A stretch of DNA of 64,000 nt from Deltaproteobacteria bacterium (GCA_020630875.1 JAHDIH010000001.1:372001-436000), one strand, 5' to 3'. Positions 8,859 through 17,270 are shown, counted from the stretch's first letter. The notes: generated by a model from the sequence alone, not told the origin. Made by a program: numbers and translations.

Positions 8859-8881
8859 AACCCTTTACTTTTCAAAGGGTT
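8859..8881 (-). terminator. Weak hairpin overlapping the desaturase stop codon
   Basis: AACCCTTT (8859-8866) / AAAGGGTT (8874-8881), 7-base loop. On the minus strand it spans the end of the desaturase gene and is followed by ATTACTATC, not a real T-run, so termination is uncertain. Confidence 0.3.
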
Positions 8882-9752
8882 GAGAGACGATAGCCGCTTG
8901 TGTAACTTGTTTGGGGACCGAGATTCGATTTTTAGCAAGGGCTTTCTCCGTGGGGACTTTCAGATCCCAGACTAGTCCAAACCACGACATGACTTTGAGA
9001 ATGTAATAGGTACCGTCGATCTCCCACCAATAGAAGCCTTGGCGTACCGACGATTGGTAGTGATGGTGGTTGTTGTGCCAACCTTCCCCCATGGTCAATA
9101 ACGCTAACCAAAAGTTGTTGCGGCTGTCATCTGACGTTCTAAACCTTCTGCTACCGAAGACATGCGCTAGGGAGTTGATAAGAAAAGTCGAGTGCCACAA
9201 CACTACCGTGCTTGCGCAAAAGCCAAGAAGAAAAACGTCCCAGCCCCCTAAGAAAAGGCAGGAAAGTGCCAAGAGTACCGCGGGCAGGTGGTCAAAGCGG
9301 TCTAAAAAACGAAGCTCAGGATAAGCGGCGAAGTCTTTGATTACTTCTGTGTGGGTTTGGGAGTTTTCTTTCGTCCAAATCCATCCGACGTGAGAGTACC
9401 AAAAACCATGTTTAACTGGCGAGTGGGTATCGTTCTGTTGATCTGAGAACTTATGGTGCCTGCGATGATGGGCAGCCCACCAAAGTACCCCTTGTTGTGC
9501 ACTTGTTTGGGAAAGAAAGGCAAAAAAGAATTGCATCGGCCTGCTGGTCTTGAAAGACCGGTGAGAAAAGTAACGGTGGTATCCCGCGGTGATACCAAAC
9601 ATACGAACCCAAAACAGTACGACGCCAACGACTACCGCCGTTTTTGAGACACCAGTCCACAATAAAGCCAAAGGTGCTAAGTGAATGAGCAGGAATGGAA
9701 TGGAGCTGACAAAGCCGCGGAAGCCGATTTTAGGATGTTCGTAAGCACTCAT
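8865..9752 (-). CDS. Acyl-CoA/acyl-lipid delta-9-type fatty acid desaturase
   Basis: 295 residues, integral membrane di-iron desaturase. Three histidine clusters are intact: HRYFSHRSF, HHRRHH and GEGWHNNHHHY, in the stearoyl-CoA desaturase order. Hydrophobic segments lie at about 18-40 and 150-195. The enzyme introduces a cis double bond into saturated acyl chains, adjusting membrane fluidity, with O2 and an electron donor. It starts 67 bases after a histidine kinase/response regulator pair on the same strand, suggesting but not proving regulation by it. A weak -10-like TAGGCT ends 6 bases before ATG 9752. Confidence 0.92.
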   Translation of the reverse strand: MSAYEHPKIGFRGFVSSIPFLLIHLAPLALLWTGVSKTAVVVGVVLFWVRMFGITAGYHRYFSHRSFKTSRPMQFFFAFLSQTSAQQGVLWWAAHHRRHHKFSDQQNDTHSPVKHGFWYSHVGWIWTKENSQTHTEVIKDFAAYPELRFLDRFDHLPAVLLALSCLFLGGWDVFLLGFCASTVVLWHSTFLINSLAHVFGSRRFRTSDDSRNNFWLALLTMGEGWHNNHHHYQSSVRQGFYWWEIDGTYYILKVMSWFGLVWDLKVPTEKALAKNRISVPKQVTQAAIVSQPFEK

Positions 9753-9819
9753 TGGCAGAGCCTACAAGGTATGCGGACAAAGAGTGTCTAGCGATTATCG
9801 CCAGATTGTAATAGTTCTG

Positions 9820-10512
9820 TCATGTGGTCTTGAGTTGGTACCCAAATCCTCTGACGGACCGCAGCAATTGTGGTTTTTGAGGGTCGTTTTCGATGTGACG
9901 CCTAAGGCGAGATACAAAGTTATCGACGGTGCGCGTGTTGGGGTAGTCTTTTAGTTTCCAAACGTTTTCCAATAGTTCACTTCTGCCGATCGCCTTGTTT
10001 TGGTTGCGCGCAAAGTACAGTAGCAATTCAAACTCAAGAGACGTCAGTTCTACAGGCTCGTTGTTAATGGAGAGACTTCTTTGGCTGATATCAATTTCTA
10101 CGTTGGCAAAGACAATTTTGTCTGACTGCGCTTTGTCTTGTTCCCACACTTTGCGACGAAGCAGGGAGCGAATTCTCGCTAAGAGCTCCTCTAGAGAAAA
10201 TGGTTTCGGCAAATAGTCATCAGCACCCGCTTCAAGACCCTCTACTTTGTCCTGAGCAGAGGAGCGTACCGTAAGCATAATTATCGGGACAAAATTCTGT
10301 GCTTTTCGTATTTGACGGCAGAAGTCGAAGCCCGTCATGTCCGGCAGCTCTACGTCCAGAAGAATGATAGAAAACTTGGTGTTTAGCATCGCCTGCGCCG
10401 CACTTCGCGCATCTGCAGCGATGGTGACGACGTAATTTTCCATTTCTAGGTTCAACTTCAGAGCTCTGCCAATATGCGACTCGTCTTCCACTATTAAAAT
10501 TGACTCGCTCAT
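9820..10512 (-). CDS. OmpR/PhoB-family response regulator
   Basis: 230 residues. Receiver domain 1-120 has the acidic pair E9/D10, phospho-acceptor D53 (LLDVELPD), TVRSS switch residues and KPF lysine. The C-terminal winged helix (about 130-230) has ELTSLEFELLLYFARN and NTRTVDNFVSRLRRHI, then the RSVRGFGYQL wing. Its ATG overlaps the stop of the kinase gene by four bases. As the second gene of the pair it would be phosphorylated by that kinase and bind DNA; targets are unknown, with the desaturase just downstream a candidate. Confidence 0.93.
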   Translation of the reverse strand: MSESILIVEDESHIGRALKLNLEMENYVVTIAADARSAAQAMLNTKFSIILLDVELPDMTGFDFCRQIRKAQNFVPIIMLTVRSSAQDKVEGLEAGADDYLPKPFSLEELLARIRSLLRRKVWEQDKAQSDKIVFANVEIDISQRSLSINNEPVELTSLEFELLLYFARNQNKAIGRSELLENVWKLKDYPNTRTVDNFVSRLRRHIENDPQKPQLLRSVRGFGYQLKTT

Positions 10513-11411
10513 CGCATTCCTTCTGGTTGGCGAGATTCAAGCGTTATTTTCGCGATGGTTCCCTTCATGGGACCAGGAGAATCTAGCGTTAATTTTCCCC
10601 CCAATCGTTTGGCCGCATTCTTTGCAACGTAGAGTCCTAGTCCCGTACCAACACGTTTCCTCGTTTCTGAATCTGTAGCACGGTAAAAACGTCGCATGAC
10701 CTTTTTTAGCTCTTCTCGAACTATTCCTATTCCACTGTCGACAACGGTTATCGTGGTGCGGTCCTGTAAACTCTGTGATTCAATCACCACAGTGCTACCT
10801 GGGTTGGAGTACTTAAATGCATTATCAAGGACATTCTTGACCAAGAGTTCAAGCAGTGTGGGGTCCGTCCAAATAAATTCACCGTCGGGAACTCTACAGT
10901 CTAAAGTTTTATTCTCCCTGTGGGATATGACGACTTTGTTGAAGCAGCGGTGGATGAATGGTGCTAGTTCTACCTCTTCGATGGAGGTCGCAATTTTGGG
11001 AGTATCCATTTTGTTAGCCACAATAATGTCGTCAATAAAGCTGGTTAGTCTCTCGACGTCTTCGCTAAGCATCTGTTTTACATCTCCTATCTTTTCTGGC
11101 GCGAGGGTACTGTTGCCTAATGCGTCTATGCAGAGTCGCATTGAGGCTAACGGACTTTTGAGCTCGTGCGATACTGAATCCAAGAAACGACTTTGCCTGC
11201 GCTCCTGAACGGCTCTTATGGCTATTGTAATTCCCATGAAAAGTAACGTCACGATCACCATCGCGAGAGATACCAGGCCTAAAACAAGTAGCCAGGTAGT
11301 TTGATCGCTTGCGATCCAAATCAACGTCCAGCCGACTACAAGTGCAAGCATCAGTAATACTGCAACACTGGTAATGGCGATTGGGCCGATGATAGAGCGG
11401 TCTTTCGCCAT
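10509..11411 (-). CDS. Two-TM sensor histidine kinase without a periplasmic sensor domain
   Basis: 300 residues. Two membrane helices (about 10-34 and 40-66) are separated by a loop of only some six residues, so there is no extracytoplasmic domain. HisKA follows with phospho-acceptor His82 in SHELKSPLAS, then HATPase_c with the N box (KNVLDNAFKYS), G1 (DSGIGI) and G2 (GTGLGLYVAK). Such intramembrane-sensing kinases respond to membrane or envelope changes. It is the first gene of the pair with the response regulator; the predicted promoter ends five bases before its ATG. Confidence 0.92.
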   Translation of the reverse strand: MAKDRSIIGPIAITSVAVLLMLALVVGWTLIWIASDQTTWLLVLGLVSLAMVIVTLLFMGITIAIRAVQERRQSRFLDSVSHELKSPLASMRLCIDALGNSTLAPEKIGDVKQMLSEDVERLTSFIDDIIVANKMDTPKIATSIEEVELAPFIHRCFNKVVISHRENKTLDCRVPDGEFIWTDPTLLELLVKNVLDNAFKYSNPGSTVVIESQSLQDRTTITVVDSGIGIVREELKKVMRRFYRATDSETRKRVGTGLGLYVAKNAAKRLGGKLTLDSPGPMKGTIAKITLESRQPEGMR

Positions 11412-11416
11412 AGGCG

Positions 11417-11444
11417 ATTGTACTCAACTACTTGGCTTGGTCAA
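11417..11444 (-). promoter_or_regulatory. Leaderless-type promoter of the histidine kinase operon
   Basis: Minus strand: -35 TTGACC (11444-11439), 16-base spacer, -10 TACAAT (11422-11417), then 5 bases to ATG 11411. There is no room for a Shine-Dalgarno sequence. Confidence 0.7.
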
Positions 11445-11452
11445 TGCCAAAT

Positions 11453-11476
11453 AAAAAAGGAGCCCCGGAGGGCTCC
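11453..11476 (-). terminator. Rho-independent terminator of the Bax inhibitor-1 gene
   Basis: GGAGCCC (11459-11465) / GGGCTCC (11470-11476) with a 4-base loop; on the minus strand it is followed by six Ts. It lies 24 bases after the leftward stop at 11500 and overlaps the kinase promoter's upstream flank. Confidence 0.85.
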
Positions 11477-11499
11477 TAAAGTTTGTTTGACTTCTAGTC

Positions 11500-12219
11500 T
11501 CAGTCATCGCCTGCAAAGGCTAGTAGCAGACGAAGCACGTAGAAAAACATCATCGCAATGTCAGAGAAAAGAACTAGTGCGGCTGCGACATGCATGTCTG
11601 TAGGAAATCGCTGAAAGACGTTGCTGGTGTTGTACAAAACAGAACCGGCAAGGAGCGCTATCATTGCGAACGAGAACCATGAACCTAGGTTAAATCCGAA
11701 GAGCATGCCTACAACGATCAGTCCCAGCGCTCCAAAGAATCCCACAGAAAGTATTCCTCTTAAGAAAGAGAAATCTTTCTTTGTGATGATTACCGTGGCT
11801 GTGAGGCCAGCGAAGATAAAGCCGGTCATAATCCCTGCTTTAGCGATGATCTGTGGCCCGTCGTTTACATAGTACGAAGCGATGTAGAGAATCGGAGTAA
11901 AGAAAAAGGCATAGCCCAAAGCCCCAACCATCAAACCCAGGTATTGCAGTTGTTTGGAAGCTCCAGAGACTGCCCACCTTTGAGATAGAAATCCGATTCC
12001 AATAAATCCGCCAAGCATTAGAGCTTGTCCCAGCATTCCAGAGCCTGCTGCGAAATGGGTTACCTTTGCCCCCAGCCCAGAGGTGACCATGAGAAAGGCA
12101 CCGAGTGCAAAAACCCCTACGGCAACGAGCAGTGTTAGGTAAGTTTTCTTGATAAATTCCCGACGCTCGTCAAGAGATCGTGTCGCGGCGGCATTTGGTA
12201 TGGCATAAGCTTGATTCAT
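11500..12219 (-). CDS. Bax inhibitor-1/YccA family membrane protein
   Basis: 239 residues with seven hydrophobic helices from about residue 28 to 236. The family pattern is visible: polar N-terminus with SLDERREFIKKTYLTLL, then GLGAKVTHFAAGSGMLGQ, FFTPILYIASYY, GIMTGFIFAGLTATVIITKKDFSFLRG is the conserved central range, and a closing DIAMMFFYVLRLLLAFAGDD with the C-terminal acidic end. Bacterial members (YccA, BsYetJ) are inner-membrane proteins linked to calcium leak and FtsH proteolysis; the role here is not shown. Single gene with its own terminator; start supported by AAAGGAAC upstream, an ordinary ribosome site. Confidence 0.92.
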   Translation of the reverse strand: MNQAYAIPNAAATRSLDERREFIKKTYLTLLVAVGVFALGAFLMVTSGLGAKVTHFAAGSGMLGQALMLGGFIGIGFLSQRWAVSGASKQLQYLGLMVGALGYAFFFTPILYIASYYVNDGPQIIAKAGIMTGFIFAGLTATVIITKKDFSFLRGILSVGFFGALGLIVVGMLFGFNLGSWFSFAMIALLAGSVLYNTSNVFQRFPTDMHVAAALVLFSDIAMMFFYVLRLLLAFAGDD

Positions 12220-12283
12220 TTTATGTTCCTTTACGTGAGTTGAACACTATTAGTGTAGCAACTAATGGAGGTTTGGGAAGGGA

Positions 12284-13273
12284 TTAAGATTTAGCTTTCT
12301 TAATCTCTTCAATCAGCTCAGGAAGAGCCTCTTCCCAGGTCGTTACCAGTCCATAATCAGCTACTTGAAAGATTGGCGCCTCGGCGTCTTTATTGACTGC
12401 GACGATGGTTTTGGCACCTTTCATTCCAGCGAGATGCTGGATTGCCCCAGAAATTGCGAAGGCGAAGTACAACTTAGGAGCTACAATCTTACCGGTTTGG
12501 CCGATTTGCCAGTCAGCTGGTACCCACCCTGCATCGGTGACGGCACGTGACGCCCCCATGCCCGCTCCCAGAACATCTGCGAGATCCCCTAGAAGTTCGA
12601 AGTTTTCTTGTGGGGTAGCATCGGAGTTATTCTTGTTTTTCCCAAGTCCGCGTCCGCCAGAGATGACGGTATCGGCGTCGTTAAGATCTGGACGATCACT
12701 TTTCACTCCTTCGAGACGTACGAATGATGCGCCCAGCGCGTCAATCGGTCCTGCTTCACCGGCCACTACTTCTCCTGAACTACCAGATTCGGTAGCAGGG
12801 TCGAACGCCGACTGCCGTGCGGATACGCAAACCACCTCAGAGTTCACCTTCACGGTTGAGAAAGCATTGCCCGCAAGTATCGGTCTCTTGAACTCATCTT
12901 TGCCTTTGACTTCCGATATGTCGGAGGCCATGCCAGCGGAGATGGTTTGTGCTACCCGAGGAAGTACGTCTTTACCGACTGCATTGGCGGTAACCGTGAT
13001 TGCCGAAGCGTTATTCTCTCCGGCAATTTTTACGATTACCGGCGCATAGGTCTCGGCTAGATAATTCTCTAGAGCTGCGTCGTTAACGGTAACAACTTTG
13101 TTTCCATATTTCGCGGCGTCAGCTGCAGCGTCTTGGACGTTGTTTCCGATTAGCAATATCACCAAGTCTCCACCGTGGTGGGATTGCAGTTGTTTGGCAC
13201 AAGCAATGTTAGCGAGCGCCGCAGACTTTAGTTTTGATCCTTCAGTTTCGCAAAATGCGATTACGTTTCCCAT
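12284..13273 (-). CDS. etfA: Electron transfer flavoprotein subunit alpha
   Basis: 329 residues. The C-terminal FAD-binding domain is diagnostic: [49 protein letters not shown], then [20 protein letters not shown]. The N-terminal half is the adenosyl-binding-like domain I. With EtfB it carries electrons from acyl-CoA dehydrogenases to the quinone pool through ETF:quinone oxidoreductase in the cytoplasm. It follows etfB by eight bases, with AGGAGA as ribosome site, and is the last gene of the tetR-etfB-etfA operon. Confidence 0.96.
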   Translation of the reverse strand: MGNVIAFCETEGSKLKSAALANIACAKQLQSHHGGDLVILLIGNNVQDAAADAAKYGNKVVTVNDAALENYLAETYAPVIVKIAGENNASAITVTANAVGKDVLPRVAQTISAGMASDISEVKGKDEFKRPILAGNAFSTVKVNSEVVCVSARQSAFDPATESGSSGEVVAGEAGPIDALGASFVRLEGVKSDRPDLNDADTVISGGRGLGKNKNNSDATPQENFELLGDLADVLGAGMGASRAVTDAGWVPADWQIGQTGKIVAPKLYFAFAISGAIQHLAGMKGAKTIVAVNKDAEAPIFQVADYGLVTTWEEALPELIEEIKKAKS

Positions 13274-13281
13274 AATATCTC

Positions 13282-14100
13282 CTAGAGAGCTTTCGCTTCG
13301 TTTTTGAGTTTTTCAACAAGTTCAGTTACCGATCCCAGAATTTGCCCAGCTGCTCTTGGCGGCGGTAACTCCACGGATACTTCCGTTACTTTCGGGCTCG
13401 GGGTGACGCCAAGGTCGGACAACGTTTTTTCGTCCATGGGCTTTTTCTTGGCCTTCATGATTCCTTTGAGCGAAGCGTACCGAGGGCCTTCGTCGTATTC
13501 GTGGTCGGCAGGGGTTACGTGGTTCACGACAGATTTCGGAGCGACCACCCGAAGATCTACGGTGACTACGGAAGGGGTCGGAATTGATTTGTACTCGACT
13601 CCGCCGTCTACTTCGCGACCCACGGTAAGCGTTTTTTTGTCTTCGCTAAGCTCTACTGTGGCAGCGAAAGTTGCTTGAGGAAGGTTAAGCTTGCAAGCCA
13701 GCATTTGCCCGACCTGATTTGAGTCGCCATCGACGGCTTGTTTCCCCAAAATCACCAAGTCTGGCTTTTCAGCTTCGTACACGGCTGCAAGGGTATCTAC
13801 CACGGTGGTGGAATCGATGCTCGCGTCTTCAGCATCGACACGAATGGCTCGATCTGCTCCCATCGCAAGTCCGTGACGAAGTTGAGCTGCGGCATCCTCA
13901 GGACCTATGGTGATTACCACTATTTCTCCTTCTCGGCTTCCTTCATCCGCGTTCTCTAATAGACGAAGGGCGGTTTCTACCGCGTATTCGTCAAACGGAT
14001 TGGGGACCCAGCTAGCGCTGCTGAGATCGATTTTACCATCGGTAATTTTGGTTTTGAGTTCCGGGTCGGGAACTCGCTTTATTGGTACGAGAATCTTCAT
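13282..14100 (-). CDS. etfB: Electron transfer flavoprotein subunit beta
   Basis: 272 residues from the start [14 protein letters not shown], the normal ETF-beta N-terminus; an upstream in-frame start would add 16 unrelated residues, and AAGGAAA precedes the chosen ATG. Motifs: [14 protein letters not shown], then [13 protein letters not shown] (AMP/flavin-site loop), TVGREVDGG, and [10 protein letters not shown]. Forms the heterodimer with EtfA. The ATG lies directly after the tetR stop, so translation is probably coupled to the regulator. Confidence 0.96.
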   Translation of the reverse strand: MKILVPIKRVPDPELKTKITDGKIDLSSASWVPNPFDEYAVETALRLLENADEGSREGEIVVITIGPEDAAAQLRHGLAMGADRAIRVDAEDASIDSTTVVDTLAAVYEAEKPDLVILGKQAVDGDSNQVGQMLACKLNLPQATFAATVELSEDKKTLTVGREVDGGVEYKSIPTPSVVTVDLRVVAPKSVVNHVTPADHEYDEGPRYASLKGIMKAKKKPMDEKTLSDLGVTPSPKVTEVSVELPPPRAAGQILGSVTELVEKLKNEAKAL

Positions 14101-14102
14101 TG

Positions 14103-14702
14103 TTATTTTCCTTGTTTTAGTCCGCCTAGAATGAACGCCACCACCCAATCGGTAGCTTCCGTAATATCAAATTTGTCTTTGCTTAGCAGCCAGTTCAGCG
14201 TCACTTCGTCCAGTAATCCAAAAAGCATGCGAGCAGCATGAGTGACAGGGATGTTGGTACTGAAACTTCCGTCCGCAAGTCCCTCTCTTACGATTCCCGC
14301 AATGAGCTTTAGTAGATCTGCAAATGCGGCAGGGGAGTATTCCTTCATGAACTTGCTACTTTGACGCAATTCCACGGTGAGCACTTCGGCTACTTCGGGA
14401 GTTTCTGCTACCAGTTCAAATTGACGCCTAATTAGCGCTCGTAGTTTGCCTTCTGGCCCTTCCGCGGCAGCTACCGCTTCTTCGAGAGAGCTCAGGGCCA
14501 GTGCCATTCTATTCTCAAACAGCGAAATCAGAAGATCGTCTTTGTTCTTGAAGTAGAGGTAGATGGTACCATCGGCCACTCCTGCCGCTTTGGCTACGTC
14601 TGAGACCTTTGAATGGAAGAAACCATTCTCCGCAAAAACGTGTATTGCGGCGTTTAGGATTCGCGTGCGCTTGTCCTCAGGTTTTGCTGAATGAGTGGTC
14701 AT
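14103..14702 (-). CDS. TetR-family regulator, probably FadR-like (fatty acid degradation)
   Basis: 199 residues. The N-terminal helix-turn-helix is RILNAAIHVFAENGFFHSKV... followed by GVADGTIYLYFKNKDDLL, typical of TetR proteins; the rest is the all-helical ligand/dimer domain. In Bacillus subtilis the TetR-family FadR sits in an operon with fadB, etfB and etfA and senses long-chain acyl-CoA. The same regulator-etfB-etfA order, and a TGAATGA-N4-TCATTCA operator over this gene's own start codon, support a FadR role here. The exact ligand is inference. Confidence 0.85.
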   Translation of the reverse strand: MTTHSAKPEDKRTRILNAAIHVFAENGFFHSKVSDVAKAAGVADGTIYLYFKNKDDLLISLFENRMALALSSLEEAVAAAEGPEGKLRALIRRQFELVAETPEVAEVLTVELRQSSKFMKEYSPAAFADLLKLIAGIVREGLADGSFSTNIPVTHAARMLFGLLDEVTLNWLLSKDKFDITEATDWVVAFILGGLKQGK

Positions 14703-14707
14703 TCAGC
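14686..14707. promoter_or_regulatory. FadR-box-like operator
   Basis: Palindrome GCTGAATGA-GTGG-TCATTCAGC: 9-base perfect arms around four bases. The inner TGAATGA...TCATTCA matches my recollection of the B. subtilis FadR box half-sites. It overlaps the start codon (14702-14700) and the predicted transcription start of the regulator gene, so bound repressor would block initiation and autoregulate the etf operon. Confidence 0.75.
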
Positions 14708-14710
14708 TGA

Positions 14711-14739
14711 GTTATAGCTTTCAGTGGCTGGATGGTCAA
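14711..14739 (-). promoter_or_regulatory. Promoter of the tetR-etfB-etfA operon
   Basis: Minus strand: -35 TTGACC (14739-14734), 17-base spacer, -10 TATAAC (14716-14711), then 8 bases to ATG 14702. Near-consensus and close to leaderless; the operator starts right after the -10 box. Confidence 0.75.
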
Positions 14740-14797
14740 TCGATCTTACCAAATGCTCACGCAGAAGATGAACGGAGTTTCTCGTGATCGGTCCAAG

Positions 14798-14826
14798 TTG
14801 CGCTTCTACTAGAAGTCGCCTAGTTT
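14798..14826 (+). promoter_or_regulatory. Leaderless-type promoter of the first DsbA-like lipoprotein gene
   Basis: -35 TTGCGC (14798-14803), 17-base spacer, -10 TAGTTT (14821-14826), then 6 bases to GTG 14833. No ribosome-binding sequence. Confidence 0.55.
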
Positions 14827-14832
14827 CCGGTG

Positions 14833-15828
14833 GTGAGAAAATTAGTATGGCATCCTCTACTAGCATCTGTGGCGCTCCTTGTTTTCGGAGCAGCTTCTTG
14901 CGGTCAAAAAGAAACCAACTACTCTGACGAGCACAGGAAATCTGTACTCGACAATGTAGACAAGTCCGATGGTTTCAAGCTCCGTTCTCCCAAAGTCACA
15001 GAGAACGAATCGAAAGCAATCGAGGCGGCCGACGTGTCGAAAAAAGAGGAAGCTAAACCAACGAAAGCAGCTCCTCAAGAAGTTACGAAAAGTGGCGCTC
15101 TTACCGGAGACAAGGCGAAGGCGTTCCAAAAGTTATCCGATACGCTGACTTCTCCCTGCAATAAGCCTCACAGCTTACGAAAAAGCTTAGATGACAAATC
15201 TTGTGTGTCAGCTTCGCATGCCAACACCTTCGTATCGGAGCTTTTGAAAGATGACGTCCCTGCGGACGAAGTGAAAAAGTTTTACGAAGCTCGCTACGGT
15301 GGTGAGACCAAGGCCCCCGCCAAAATCGATACCACCAACGCGTTTGTGGAGGGCAACAAGGCTGCATCTGTCACCCTTGTAGACTATTTCGACTACAACT
15401 GCGGGCATTGCAAGATGTTCACCGCAGTGTTAGCCGCGACCATGGAAACACACGGCGCTAAAGTTGCGGTGGTACACAAGCACTTTCCGATAAAGAAAGA
15501 TTCAGATTTAGCTGCTCAAGCTGCGATTGCTGCTGGTAAACAAGGGAAGTTTTCTGAGATGCACATCATGTTGTTCGACAATCAGGGGGCTCACAAAAAA
15601 TCGGACTTGATAACTTATGCCAAGAAACTATCTTTAGACGAAAAGCAATTTGAGCAAGACTTTAAGGCGGCTGCCAAGGTTGTTGCGGCGGACAAAAAGG
15701 AAGGGGACAAACTCGGAATCCAAGGGACTCCAACCGTCTTCATCAACGGTATTCGCTATAAAGGCCCCACCCATCCTAAGTACTTAGGGCTGTGGATCGA
15801 CGAAGCGGCTGACTTAGCAAAGAAATGA
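14833..15828 (+). CDS. DsbA-like thioredoxin-fold lipoprotein (CGHC)
   Basis: About 331 residues from GTG 14833; GTG 14830 is equally in frame, but 14833 keeps the 6-base distance to the -10 box. Signal peptide ends in a lipobox (GAASC). A low-complexity Lys/Glu/Ala linker follows, then a short motif SPCNKPHSLRKSL with two cysteines in the region, then a DsbA/thioredoxin domain from about residue 175: LVDYFDYNCGHC carries the redox pair, and GIQGTPTVFINGIRY has the cis-proline. Known family members oxidise or isomerise disulfides in the periplasm. The CGHC dipeptide resembles protein disulfide isomerases. First gene of a pair overlapping the TlpA-like gene by four bases; paralogue of the gene at 16371. 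Confidence 0.85.
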   Translation: MRKLVWHPLLASVALLVFGAASCGQKETNYSDEHRKSVLDNVDKSDGFKLRSPKVTENESKAIEAADVSKKEEAKPTKAAPQEVTKSGALTGDKAKAFQKLSDTLTSPCNKPHSLRKSLDDKSCVSASHANTFVSELLKDDVPADEVKKFYEARYGGETKAPAKIDTTNAFVEGNKAASVTLVDYFDYNCGHCKMFTAVLAATMETHGAKVAVVHKHFPIKKDSDLAAQAAIAAGKQGKFSEMHIMLFDNQGAHKKSDLITYAKKLSLDEKQFEQDFKAAAKVVAADKKEGDKLGIQGTPTVFINGIRYKGPTHPKYLGLWIDEAADLAKK

Positions 15829-16325
15829 ATAATCTACTCTTTACTGCGTCGAAGTGCGGAATGCGTATCGCTGGATTCATTGTTTGTTTGGCCCTTTCAT
15901 CGTCTGCGGAGCCTCGCCTACCCGCTACCGCCAAATTGGATAGTGGCGGTCCGGTGGTGGTTAAGCCGACCAAAGGTAAGCTAACGGTGGTTACGTTTGG
16001 CGCCAGTTGGTGTAAGCCGTGCAAGAAGGAACTGCCAGCTTGGAATAAATTGGCTGGGACACTTCGCCAAGAAGCCGTTTTTTACGCGATTAATATCGAC
16101 GAGGAACGAAAAGCCGGGGTTCGGTTTGCCAAGTCCCTCAAACTGAAGCACATCACGACGGTGTACGACCCGAAGCATAAGCTGGCGAAACAGTTTGGGC
16201 CCTCCAAAATGCCAACAACGTACATTTTCGACAGCTCAGGCAAACTCCTTCATGTTCACAAGGGCTATCGCAGAGGTGACGGAGCTAAGTTGCGGGAACA
16301 GATTAAGCGCTTGAGTCAGAAGTAG
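15825..16325 (+). CDS. TlpA/ResA-like thioredoxin-fold secreted protein
   Basis: 166 residues. N-terminal hydrophobic segment (MRIAGFIVCLALSSSA) acts as signal peptide or anchor. The redox motif is WCKPC in VTFGASWCKPCKKELPAW, followed by NIDEERKAGVRFAKSL and the cis-proline region GPSKMPTTYIFDSSG, as in ResA and TlpA. Such proteins reduce disulfides outside the cytoplasmic membrane, for example in cytochrome c maturation. Its ATG overlaps the stop of the DsbA-like gene, so the oxidising-type and reducing-type proteins are translated together. Confidence 0.85.
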   Translation: MNNLLFTASKCGMRIAGFIVCLALSSSAEPRLPATAKLDSGGPVVVKPTKGKLTVVTFGASWCKPCKKELPAWNKLAGTLRQEAVFYAINIDEERKAGVRFAKSLKLKHITTVYDPKHKLAKQFGPSKMPTTYIFDSSGKLLHVHKGYRRGDGAKLREQIKRLSQK

Positions 16326-16335
16326 CGCTCAAGAA

Positions 16336-16364
16336 TTGCAAGCTCGCAGGCCTGAGACTACAAT
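16336..16364 (+). promoter_or_regulatory. Leaderless-type promoter of the second DsbA-like lipoprotein gene
   Basis: -35 TTGCAA (16336-16341), 17-base spacer, -10 TACAAT (16359-16364), then 6 bases to GTG 16371. One of the clearest examples of this start architecture in the window. Confidence 0.75.
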
Positions 16365-16370
16365 CTGCGT

Positions 16371-17270
16371 GTGAAAAATATCGCAGTAATTAGTATCCTC
16401 GTTGCACTTGTTGGTTGCAAAGAAAAAAATGAGGCTGGCTCTACTACTTCTCCAGCTTCTTCTTCCCAGCTCACAACTACGTCTTCTGCAGTTAGTTCAG
16501 CAGCGGCGCCTATCAATATTCCGCAGGGAATTGACGTGACGAAACTGGATGACAAACAAAAGAAGACGCTTTCATCGCTGCTGGACTCGTTGGCATCTCC
16601 GTGTAACAAGCCCCACAGCCTGCGTACGAGCTTGAAAACCGACCCGTCGTGCAAATCGTCGCCCCATGCAGTCAAATACGCCGTCGCACTAATTGGTGCT
16701 GGTGCTACAGAGGCGGATGTAAAGAGCATGCATACTGCTCGATATCCTGGAAAAGTAGAGGCTGGTCCTATTGATGTGAGCGGGGCGCCTTCCGTCGGTG
16801 CTAAAGAACCAAAGGTGACGCTCATTGAGTTTTTCGATTATGGCTGTCCAGCATGCGCTCACTTTGCGCCACAGCTCGATAGAGTTGCAAAACGAGGGGA
16901 CGTGAAAATTTATTACATGATGTACCCGCTAGAAAGTCATCCTGACTCTGGCCCCGCGGCACAAGCAGCGCTTGCGGCCAACGAACAAGGAAAATTCAAG
17001 GAGATGCACGAAAAACTCTTTATTAGCCGTGCGCACAAGCTTTCCGATCTAAAGGGCCACGCAAAAGCTTCAGGGCTGAAAGCTGATGTGTTCTTGTCGG
17101 ACATGAAACGGCTCGGTTCTAAAGTAGAGGCCCACAAGGCAGTGGGGAACAAATTGGGGGTTCAATCGACTCCCACCTTATACGTCGATGGCAAAGCCTA
17201 TGCAGGTCCCTTGCAAGAACAGTTTGTAAACATGTGGATTGACGAGGCCATCGAGTTAAAAGCCAAGTAG
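16371..17270 (+). CDS. DsbA-like thioredoxin-fold lipoprotein (CPAC)
   Basis: 299 residues, GTG start. Lipobox LVGC at Cys16. Ser/Thr-rich linker, then SPCNKPHSLRTSL, shared almost exactly with the paralogue at 14833, then a thioredoxin fold with FFDYGCPACAHF (redox pair) and GVQSTPTLYVDGKAY (cis-proline). The N-terminal Cys-containing region and spacing to the thioredoxin domain are alike in both, so they arose by duplication and diverged in the active-site dipeptide (PA versus GH), which sets redox potential. Stands as its own unit with promoter and terminator. Confidence 0.86.
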   Translation: MKNIAVISILVALVGCKEKNEAGSTTSPASSSQLTTTSSAVSSAAAPINIPQGIDVTKLDDKQKKTLSSLLDSLASPCNKPHSLRTSLKTDPSCKSSPHAVKYAVALIGAGATEADVKSMHTARYPGKVEAGPIDVSGAPSVGAKEPKVTLIEFFDYGCPACAHFAPQLDRVAKRGDVKIYYMMYPLESHPDSGPAAQAALAANEQGKFKEMHEKLFISRAHKLSDLKGHAKASGLKADVFLSDMKRLGSKVEAHKAVGNKLGVQSTPTLYVDGKAYAGPLQEQFVNMWIDEAIELKAK

